In this document: positions 7,406 through 12,485 of the stretch, piece by piece | Layout of the letters: each line of letters begins with the position of its first letter | Numbering within the stretch: position 1 is the first letter of the stretch | Assembly (NCBI GenBank): GCA_023664325.1 | Contig: JAMPFS010000071.1 | Coordinates: forward strand, 1 to 12,485 | Direction: 5' to 3' | DNA length: 12,485 bases | Source of the DNA: Clostridium sp. | GTDB taxonomy: Bacteria; Bacillota; Clostridia; Lachnospirales; Lachnospiraceae | Notes under the pieces: model-generated | Told to the model about the DNA's origin: nothing | Seen by the model: only the letters and a program-made list of their open reading frames with translations | The model's database searches: none | Program-made: the position numbers and the translations under genes

Positions 7406-8495
7406 TTTCTTCCACTCCTTCTGTAAACAGATGAACCGCATCCACAATTGCCCGGCTGGCATCTGCCGCCTTTTCGCCATGTAAATACACATCAGCCACC
7501 GCCTCCGCAACGGTTTCCCCGTAAGAAATCCCTCCGTCTGCCTGTTCCCCTTTGGCATAGCCGGAAATACTGCCGCGAAATTCTTCCTCCGTACCGGCAT
7601 TGTGATATTGCTGCCTCCAGATATCGTAAGCCCTGCCGAGCACTGCCTTCGCCACACTCTGGTTCACGCTTAACGAATCCGTAACATACCGGCTGTAAGC
7701 CTCCCCGTTTTTCTCCGTAATATAACAGGCATCCTCAAGCCCGAACTGCTCCATGGCGATCACATTCAGCAGTTGATGCCCCAGCTCGTGTACGGTCACA
7801 GAGGTAATATCCGAGCCTTCCGGCCAATAACCGGTTTTGACCTGATACGCACAATCCTCTAACAGTTTTTGCCGGTTTTTAAATTTGGCGGCATTGAAAA
7901 TAATTTCATACTTGACGACAAACGGATACCGCCCAAATTCCTCATTAATCATAAACTCTGCATTTTGCGTGACCGCCACATTGCCCGCCTGCCGATGTTC
8001 AAAATTGCCCAGTGATACATTCGTGATGCTTCCCCTTAACTGCGGATAAGCGGCATACATATAAGAAAATGCATCCCGGATATCCCCTGCCGTTTCCTCC
8101 TCTATTTCTCCAAGATTCACAGCCATTATAGCAAAATCTTTCTCCATCTGCATTTCCATTTTTTCCACAGGGGGATTCTCATACCGCTCCCTCTGCCGTA
8201 TCCCGTATTCCCGGATTGCCTGCATGGCTTCTTCCTTAGAAGGAACATATGCCCTGTACTGTTTGTCATATTCGATAGCGGTTGCCACTCCCTCCCGCAG
8301 GGAATCCCGGCTCCACGGCTTCTCCCCCGCCGGTGTATTTTCTTCTGCCGTCTGTGTAACCGCTTTTTGCGGTCTATCCTGTCCCGCCGACAAAAGAATC
8401 GCCGCCACTGCCAGTACACACAAAACCACAGCCCATGCCCGGAACCGCTTTACCGCCCCGGCTGGTTTTCCTGTTCCCATTCTCCGTCTTTCCAT
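7356..8495 (-). CDS. membrane-anchored HExxH zincin-like metallopeptidase
   Basis: The protein has 379 residues. A basic N-terminus is followed by a single hydrophobic anchor or signal sequence (roughly residues 19-38, AWAVVLCVLAVAAILLSAG) with no lipobox cysteine. The catalytic zinc motif HELGH is at residues 236-240 within TSVTVHELGHQLLN. About 90 residues later GETVAEAVADVY (E327, E331) supplies a plausible third zinc ligand; this spacing and the SGYAKGE segment just before it resemble zincins of the phage-head or lethal-factor type. Residues 40-230 are a helical and mixed region of unknown role. The ATG at 8495 lies 3 bases after the preceding stop, with only a weak AAAGAG site. It would cleave proteins outside the membrane; the substrate is unknown, and neighbouring sensor-like proteins are candidates. 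Confidence 0.8.
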   Translation of the reverse strand: MERRRMGTGKPAGAVKRFRAWAVVLCVLAVAAILLSAGQDRPQKAVTQTAEENTPAGEKPWSRDSLREGVATAIEYDKQYRAYVPSKEEAMQAIREYGIRQRERYENPPVEKMEMQMEKDFAIMAVNLGEIEEETAGDIRDAFSYMYAAYPQLRGSITNVSLGNFEHRQAGNVAVTQNAEFMINEEFGRYPFVVKYEIIFNAAKFKNRQKLLEDCAYQVKTGYWPEGSDITSVTVHELGHQLLNVIAMEQFGLEDACYITEKNGEAYSRYVTDSLSVNQSVAKAVLGRAYDIWRQQYHNAGTEEEFRGSISGYAKGEQADGGISYGETVAEAVADVYLHGEKAADASRAIVDAVHLFTEGVEENAGNLDEGTGEDYFSE

Positions 8496-8498
8496 ATC

Positions 8499-9635
8499 TT
8501 ACTCTTTCTGTACAGCGAAATCCAGTCCATTGCGAAATGAAACCACAGATGTTGTCCATACCTGGTGCATCTTATACAGCAAACGCCGGATCATGCTGCC
8601 TGCATCCTCCTTCGGAAAATCATCTGTCATGCCGTGTACATCCACCTCCAAATAATTGTCTGCGCCGATGTCCACAAAGAACGTATAATAGGAATAGTCC
8701 ATATCCCCGCTGTTGACAACCTGCCGGTAATAGAACACCTCATATCCGATATCCTCAATTTCCACAGGCTCCACACATTCCGCAGGATTTAACAGGTCTA
8801 ACGCGCCGTCGTCCGCCTGCCTGTCATATTTCTCCTTAAGCCGGCTTAATCCGTCCTCCCCTGCTCCGCAAAAGGAATCGCTGTATTGTATATAAAGCCC
8901 ATTCTCCTTATAGGTAAGCAGACCGTCTACGGCACTGACCTCCTCCGCCCCAGTCGGTACTATCAGTGTCAGTTCCGAGGAACCAATGTGAATCGTGTAT
9001 AAATCCATATTCTCCTCTTCGGAATCTGCATTCCCGCCACCTGAATCCACGCTCCCGCTGCTAAAATCCGTATTCCCGTCTCCTGAATCCGCACTCCCGC
9101 CGCCTAAATCTACACTGCAAGCCGTCAGGACAACCCCGGCAAGCAAAAGAAGCACAGACCGCAAAATCCCTTTATTTTCTCCGCCTTTTTCTGTCTCATA
9201 CTTTCCAAGCCCTTGCAGCCGAATCAGCAAATCAGACAAATGATCCCCGTCATAAATCATCATTTTCTCATCCGCAAAGTAGAAGCAATACCCATACCGA
9301 TAACGGTTTTTTGATACCCTTTTTACCTTTTTCAGTTCTTCCAGCCGATAGCTTTTCGATTTTCCCCGCGCATTCCGATAACACAGGCAGTCATCTGTAA
9401 GGATAAGGCATACATTGCAAAAACCTCCGCCATAATAAATATGCATGATGATACAGGGAATCAAAAGAATCACAAATATGCCACAGATCATACAAAATGA
9501 ATAAACGCTGAGAATCCCCCGCATGCAAAAAAGAACAAGAAAAAGTGTCACCAAATATGTACCATAGCTTACCTTTAAAGCAAATATATTTTTCTTCACA
9601 TACTCCGCATTGCATGCGCATTCTATCCTCTCCAT
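8499..9635 (-). CDS. two-helix PH-like membrane protein fused to lipoprotein-like domain
   Basis: The 378-residue frame has two parts. Residues 1-150 contain helices at about 22-40 and 44-66, then a strand-rich segment (CNVCLILTDDCLCYRN to LLIRLQGLGKY) like a bacterial PH domain. Residues 155-173 look like a lipoprotein signal peptide (RSVLLLLAGVVLTAC, lipobox LTAC, Cys173). Five seven-residue repeats rich in D, S and G follow, then a 180-residue extracytoplasmic domain (TIHIGSSELTLIVP to MHQVW) similar in pattern to the domains encoded at 9709-10881. An internal lipobox is unexpected. An ATG at 9199 in the +1 frame would give a normal signal peptide if one T were added in the TTTT run near 9165, so this may be two genes fused by a one-base indel. 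The ribosome binding site is AAGGGG, close to the ATG. Confidence 0.7.
   Translation of the reverse strand: MERIECACNAEYVKKNIFALKVSYGTYLVTLFLVLFCMRGILSVYSFCMICGIFVILLIPCIIMHIYYGGGFCNVCLILTDDCLCYRNARGKSKSYRLEELKKVKRVSKNRYRYGYCFYFADEKMMIYDGDHLSDLLIRLQGLGKYETEKGGENKGILRSVLLLLAGVVLTACSVDLGGGSADSGDGNTDFSSGSVDSGGGNADSEEENMDLYTIHIGSSELTLIVPTGAEEVSAVDGLLTYKENGLYIQYSDSFCGAGEDGLSRLKEKYDRQADDGALDLLNPAECVEPVEIEDIGYEVFYYRQVVNSGDMDYSYYTFFVDIGADNYLEVDVHGMTDDFPKEDAGSMIRRLLYKMHQVWTTSVVSFRNGLDFAVQKE
9009..9113 (-). repeat. five 21-bp tandem repeats encoding a D/S/G-rich linker
   Basis: Directly after the lipobox serine the coding strand holds five consecutive 7-codon units: VDLGGGS, ADSGDGN, TDFSSGS, VDSGGGN and ADSEEEN, followed by MDLY. 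Each has D in position 2 and ends in S or N. The DNA shows matching imperfect 21-bp periodicity (TCCGCATTCCC / TCCGCACTCCC / TCCGTATTCCC variants on the plus strand). It probably forms a flexible tether between a lipid-anchored cysteine and the outer domain, and it is prone to copy-number change by slippage. Confidence 0.75.
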
Positions 9636-9657
9636 TTACCCCTTATCCCCCTTCTGC

Positions 9658-9675
9658 CATCTCTCATTAGAGATG
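9658..9675. other. intercistronic hairpin
   Basis: CATCTCT (9658-9664) and AGAGATG (9669-9675) form a 7-bp perfect stem with a 4-base loop in the 73-base gap between two operon genes. This is the only internal gap over about 35 bases. No T-run follows on the minus strand, so it is not a typical terminator. It could be an mRNA processing or stabilising element, or a weak attenuator. No convincing promoter was found in this gap. Confidence 0.4.
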
Positions 9676-9708
9676 TGCAAAACTAACAATTGTCACAACC
9701 CTAATCTC

Positions 9709-10881
9709 CTATTTGAAAACCAGAAAATCCTTCACCGTCTCCATCGACAGTTCATCCTCCCAGTCAATCGCGCATGCCTGCACACTGTAATAAGCATTTC
9801 CATCCCCCACATCACAGGCTGCGCAAAGCCGTTGATAATCCGTGCCTTCAAAGTTATAATGTACCACCATATAATAACAGGTATTCCCTGCGATCTCAAT
9901 TGTCTGTATCTGCATGTTGTCCTTTACGGAATCATAGCCCATATCCCGCTCATTTTCCACATAGACCAGCGCGCTGCCGACAAATTCATCATCTGCTGCC
10001 AGACAGCAGTCCACACTCACGCCATATCCGTCAGACCAGAAGCTTTCCGACTCGGAACCCTCTGCATGATAGGCTCCCTGTGAATAAAAGCCCTCCGGCA
10101 CCTGAAAAGTAACCGTTGCATCAGCAATGCTTAACGTACTCTCCTCCTTTTTTTCTCCTATGGCAGCAGCCCCCTGATGCACGGACTGTTCCACAATATC
10201 ATCCATCGTCGAATCCGGCTTATCCGTAACCTGCGCCGTTGACGTGATATCCGCAAAGATATGTAACAAATCTTCATCTGTCAGGCTGTCTGACTCTATC
10301 ACAATCTGTCCGCCAAACCGCTTGTCCGTGTCTGCCGCCTGCGTATATCCCACAAAGCATTTATCCCCGGAAAGCTCCATGAGAAAATAGGCGTACTTTT
10401 TGCCGTCAAGTTCTGTCTCCTTAATGTCCTGCAATATCTTCCCGCCTGCTTCCACGGTCTTTGACATCAACGCCTCCGGATCTTTCATCGTCTCCTCATA
10501 AGAATGATCCCGCACAGCCGTCTTCATCTGGAACACATCATCTAAATACACCACAGGTCCCACGCCCTCGGCATAAAAGCAGCCATAATCTGCCGGCACA
10601 TAAAATTGAAAACCATCTATCACCATGGTAATACCGTCTCCGGCCTCTGCGCTCTCTTTCTCCAGTTCCCGGTCAAAAATGTCTGCGTCATTCCCATCTG
10701 TATCCGTTTCCATCCCTTCCTCAACGACAAATGGCCCCGCATTTCCGGTTCCCCCCTGCTTTTCCTTCTCTTTTCCCAGCAGCAATATTCCCACTAAAAC
10801 GACCAAAAGCAAAACCAGCGCAATTAAAACGCCAATCACAATCTTTGTACCCTTGCTCATTCCCTTTTCTTCCATCATCAT
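9709..10881 (-). CDS. anchored extracytoplasmic protein with two related domains
   Basis: The protein has 390 residues. The start at 10881 overlaps the XRE stop (ATGA); three ATGs in a row follow GAGAGGAG, so the exact one is uncertain. A short cytoplasmic tail leads to a single helix at about residues 14-36 (IVIGVLIALVLLLVVLVGILLLG), then a charged linker. Domain 1 (about 83-225: ITMVIDGFQFYVPADYG ... LHIFADITSTAQV) and domain 2 (about 250-390: LSIADATVTFQVPEGFY ... ETVKDFLVF) share the same order of short motifs: a strand, VP, an aromatic loop, ELDGKKYAYFLM or EIAGNTCYYMVV, and a closing helix. An internal duplication is therefore likely. Cysteines in domain 2 could form disulfides. It is probably an exposed sensor or binding protein; the ligand is unknown. 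Confidence 0.78.
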   Translation of the reverse strand: MMMEEKGMSKGTKIVIGVLIALVLLLVVLVGILLLGKEKEKQGGTGNAGPFVVEEGMETDTDGNDADIFDRELEKESAEAGDGITMVIDGFQFYVPADYGCFYAEGVGPVVYLDDVFQMKTAVRDHSYEETMKDPEALMSKTVEAGGKILQDIKETELDGKKYAYFLMELSGDKCFVGYTQAADTDKRFGGQIVIESDSLTDEDLLHIFADITSTAQVTDKPDSTMDDIVEQSVHQGAAAIGEKKEESTLSIADATVTFQVPEGFYSQGAYHAEGSESESFWSDGYGVSVDCCLAADDEFVGSALVYVENERDMGYDSVKDNMQIQTIEIAGNTCYYMVVHYNFEGTDYQRLCAACDVGDGNAYYSVQACAIDWEDELSMETVKDFLVFK

Positions 10882-11618
10882 ACTCTCCTCTCTTTTACAG
10901 TCAGCCTCCACTCCATAATAAAGACAATTAAAAAAATCAAAAAGACAATTCCCAATATCATCGGAAGAATCAATGTTTTGGCATAATAATCAAAGGAAGT
11001 CCGCTCCCCGTCCGGATAGCAAAATACATAATCTCCTTCCCGGACACCCGGAACATCCAGCCATACTACTTCCCTGTTAAAATCCGCGCCATCAATTTCC
11101 GCCTTTGTATACTGTTCATAAATCTTCTTCACATGGACAACCTCCTGTGTTCCTCCCTCCCGGTCAAATGCATTATGCTTCAACAGCCTGCCGGTAAAGA
11201 CAACTGCACAAAGGCAGAAAGCTCCACTTAAACATATGCATATCAGCAAAATAATCCGTTTCACGGCAAAAGCGATATCCCCTTTTCCAGCCTCTCCATC
11301 TTTTTTCTCTCCATCACCTTTTTTATCAGTATCCCGACTTTCCTCCAAAGTCTCTATTACTTCATCCTCTCCTTTTCCCTTCTCCTCCTCTAAAGCCTCC
11401 TTGCCTTTTATTAGATAATCAATACTGACCTGATACATTTCAGACAACTGAATCAGCTTATCCACATCTGGAAGCGTTTTATTCAACTCCCATTTTGAAA
11501 TAGACTGGCGGCTGACATCTAAGCGTTCTGCCAATTCCTCCTGTGTTAAACTGCTCTGATTGCGGAGTCTCAGCAAACGCTCCCCCATTAATCCGTTCCG
11601 TTCCATTTCGTTCGTCAT
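10878..11618 (-). CDS. membrane-anchored XRE-family regulator
   Basis: This 246-residue protein has an N-terminal HTH at residues about 12-68 (LRNQSSLTQEELAERLDVSR then QSISKWELNKTLPDVDKLIQ) typical of Cro/C1 DNA binding. A charged, probably disordered linker (about 75-115, rich in E, K, D and G) leads to one helix at about 118-143. An outside loop of about 65 residues (KHNAFDREGG to TSFDYYAK) and a second helix (about 212-234) come next, with a short basic tail. The ATG at 11618 follows AAAGGGAA. It is the first gene of the operon and is translationally coupled to the two-domain protein. The layout suggests it senses an outside signal and controls its own operon, but this is inference. Confidence 0.85.
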   Translation of the reverse strand: MTNEMERNGLMGERLLRLRNQSSLTQEELAERLDVSRQSISKWELNKTLPDVDKLIQLSEMYQVSIDYLIKGKEALEEEKGKGEDEVIETLEESRDTDKKGDGEKKDGEAGKGDIAFAVKRIILLICICLSGAFCLCAVVFTGRLLKHNAFDREGGTQEVVHVKKIYEQYTKAEIDGADFNREVVWLDVPGVREGDYVFCYPDGERTSFDYYAKTLILPMILGIVFLIFLIVFIMEWRLTVKERRV

Positions 11619-11779
11619 CTCTCTATTCCCTTTCCAATTTTCTAAAATCTATCTTTCACAGGGTAACAAATGTTCCCTTCTATTTCTAGCAATTTCAATT
11701 CCCATATGCGCAACCTATGGTTGCAATCCTTATTTTCCGTCGTTTTGGTTCTGTTATTCATCTTACCATTTATTCATAA
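11619..11779 (-). other. leader of the long operon, with a small palindrome
   Basis: About 160 bases separate the predicted transcription start (near 11773) from the XRE start. They contain GCAACC-TAT-GGTTGC (11710-11724), a 6-bp perfect inverted repeat with a 3-base centre, suitable as an operator or a small hairpin. The rest is AT-rich with no coding sequence on either strand that has a ribosome binding site; the plus-strand open frame across 11560-11946 is antisense to two genes and lacks start signals. Confidence 0.4.
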
Positions 11780-11808
11780 ATTTTATTGCGCTCCATAAAA
11801 AAAATCAA
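11780..11808 (-). promoter_or_regulatory. main promoter of the minus-strand operon
   Basis: On the minus strand TTGATT (11803-11808) and TAAAAT (11780-11785) are separated by exactly 17 bases, with a T-run just inside the -35. The match is 4 of 6 and 5 of 6 to the sigma-A consensus. It is the only good promoter seen upstream of the membrane-anchored regulator, and nearly continuous coding down to 2134 suggests it drives the whole set. Confidence 0.6.
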
Positions 11809-11872
11809 CACTATCGAATAAATTTGATCGTGCTGATTCCCAATCTCCCCATATCTATCCCACAAACCACCC

Positions 11873-11901
11873 GGCAAAGCAGTTTTTCTAAATGCTTTGC
11901 C
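11873..11901 (-). terminator. terminator-like hairpin after the small XRE gene
   Basis: A perfect 9-bp stem, GGCAAAGCA (11873-11881) with TGCTTTGCC (11893-11901), has an 11-base loop and begins 3 bases after the stop codon of the small regulator. The minus-strand tail (GGGTGGTTTGTGGG) has few T bases, so termination may be partial, with some read-through into the long operon. Confidence 0.5.
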
Positions 11902-11904
11902 CAC

Positions 11905-12237
11905 CTACCGTTCCAATTTCTGAATCTGCTTGAGAATATAGTATAAATGCTCCTGATTCCCTGCTGTCTGCTGCTCAATCAACTGGAAACACTTGTACGC
12001 AAAGTTATCTGCCGGTTCGGCAAAATCCTCTATTCCCTCCACCAGTGTAGACAGTGAAATATGAAGCCCTCTGGCAATCTTGTACAAGGTTTCAATCGTT
12101 GGTGTTTTCTCGCCCCGCTCTAACTGCCCGATGTAGGTCGGGTGAAGGTCACTGTACTCGGAAAGTTTCTCCTGGCTAATCTTCTGGCGGGTACGGTAAT
12201 AACGGATACGGTTGCCGATTTCCTCTGTTATATTCAT
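11905..12237 (-). CDS. small XRE-family transcriptional regulator
   Basis: The 110-residue protein starts at 12237, six bases after AGGAGG; an ATG six codons upstream lacks a site. Residues about 5-65 form a Cro/C1 HTH (IRYYRTRQKISQEKLSEYSD, LHPTYIGQLERGEKTPTIET, LYKIARGLHISLSTLVEG). The remaining 45 residues are helical (FAYKCFQLIEQQT, LYYILKQIQKLER) and could mediate dimerisation or ligand binding. It is soluble, unlike the second regulator downstream. Its own leader carries three evenly spaced ATACT motifs, which could be its binding sites. It may regulate itself and the neighbouring operon. Confidence 0.85.
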   Translation of the reverse strand: MNITEEIGNRIRYYRTRQKISQEKLSEYSDLHPTYIGQLERGEKTPTIETLYKIARGLHISLSTLVEGIEDFAEPADNFAYKCFQLIEQQTAGNQEHLYYILKQIQKLER

Positions 12238-12263
12238 GCACAGCCTCCTAAACAATCATGATA

Positions 12264-12336
12264 AATCTATACTATAAATATTCATTTCCTAAAACTACAT
12301 ACTATTGTTACTTAAAATAAAAATGTATATACTAAA
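12264..12336 (-). promoter_or_regulatory. three ATACT motifs at exact 30-bp spacing (possible operator array)
   Basis: Upstream of the small regulator, ATACTA occurs at 12269, 12299 and 12329 (plus-strand numbering), spaced exactly 30 bp, about three helical turns, so all lie on one DNA face. The -10 region of this gene probably falls in the first copy (minus strand TATAGTATAGAT), but no clear -35 was found. A regulator of this family could bind the array. The motif is short and AT-rich, so chance cannot be excluded. Confidence 0.35.
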
Positions 12337-12366
12337 GATATGAACACTCCTTTATAGTGGGCTGAT

Positions 12367-12485
12367 AGTCATAAACAAAACTCTGGTTCTGCAACTGTGC
12401 GTTTTGCTCATATGACTAAGTGGCAAAATAAAGAATCAGAACCACCGGCTTAGCCGGTGGTTTGCTCACGCCCTATAAGGGCTTG
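12367..12485. mobile_element. probable end of an IS200/IS605-type element
   Basis: The last ~120 bases are a set of hairpins. A compound stem pairs AGTCATA (12367-12373) with TATGACT (12411-12417), and CAAAAC (12376-12381) with GTTTTG (12401-12406). An 11-bp perfect hairpin pairs 12440-12450 (AACCACCGGCT) with 12452-12462. A third, GCCCT-ATA-AGGGC, is at 12470-12482. Subterminal hairpins of this form are typical of IS200/IS605 ends, where TnpA recognises single-stranded hairpins. No transposase is in the window and the exact boundary cannot be set, so this is a resemblance call. Confidence 0.5.

Noticed and set aside
9676..9708. Internal promoter in the 73-base gap (TTGTTA / TAATGA-like boxes)
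   Set aside because: Spacing between the possible -35 and -10 boxes is wrong, so no usable promoter was supported.
11560..11946. 128-codon plus-strand open frame between the two regulators
   Set aside because: It overlaps the ends of both minus-strand regulators and the operon promoter, with no ribosome binding site and low-complexity composition.
1..12485. CRISPR array or tRNA/rRNA genes
   Set aside because: No regularly spaced long direct repeats, cloverleaf or rRNA-like sequence was seen; the only tandem repeats are coding (9009-9113) or very short (12269-12333).

Overview
The window looks like accessory chromosome of a low- to mid-GC Bacillota, most likely a gut Clostridia/Lachnospiraceae-type organism. 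The reasons are strong AAGGAG-type ribosome binding sites, many short overlapping membrane-protein genes, XRE regulators with a membrane-anchored C-terminus, and a hairpin-rich end resembling an IS200/IS605 insertion sequence. No rRNA, tRNA or CRISPR array was seen. The taxon is an inference from style, not from a marker gene.

Left part (about 1-2050, plus strand): an AT-rich leader carries a promoter, a 14-codon ORF with its own ribosome binding site, and four copies of one short sequence in alternating orientation that can form mutually exclusive hairpins reaching the start codon of the next gene. That gene is an ABC exporter (membrane domain fused to ATPase) that is broken. A small deletion removed the ABC signature motif (LSGGQ) and shifted the frame, so it is called a pseudogene. 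A 12-bp perfect hairpin then separates it from the convergent operon.

Middle and right part (about 2134-11808, minus strand): one long, tightly packed operon reads right to left from a promoter near 11780-11808. It begins with a membrane-anchored XRE regulator. Next come a secreted or anchored protein with two related domains, a membrane/PH-like protein fused in frame to a lipoprotein-like domain, and an anchored HExxH metallopeptidase. Three small multi-pass membrane proteins follow, then two tandem paralogous membrane proteins that bracket a frameshifted small gene. The operon ends with a four-helix membrane protein, a 48-codon gene filling the gap after it, and a polytopic membrane protein that resembles DUF6688. 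Four junctions are ATGA stop/start overlaps. The only internal gap longer than about 35 bases is at 9636-9708. The simplest inference is a cell-envelope sensing or stress module in which a membrane-bound DNA-binding protein, extracytoplasmic sensor-like domains and a metallopeptidase are made together. No gene identifies the pathway, so the function is open.

Right edge: a second, small soluble XRE regulator (11905-12237, minus) has a leader with three ATACT motifs spaced exactly 30 bp apart. The last ~120 bases hold a set of hairpins, including an 11-bp perfect one, that look like the end of an IS200/IS605-type element continuing outside the window. Several genes are damaged by small indels (ABC exporter, small membrane gene at 4567-4816, possibly the 8499-9635 fusion), so this is a region in decay or rapid change.
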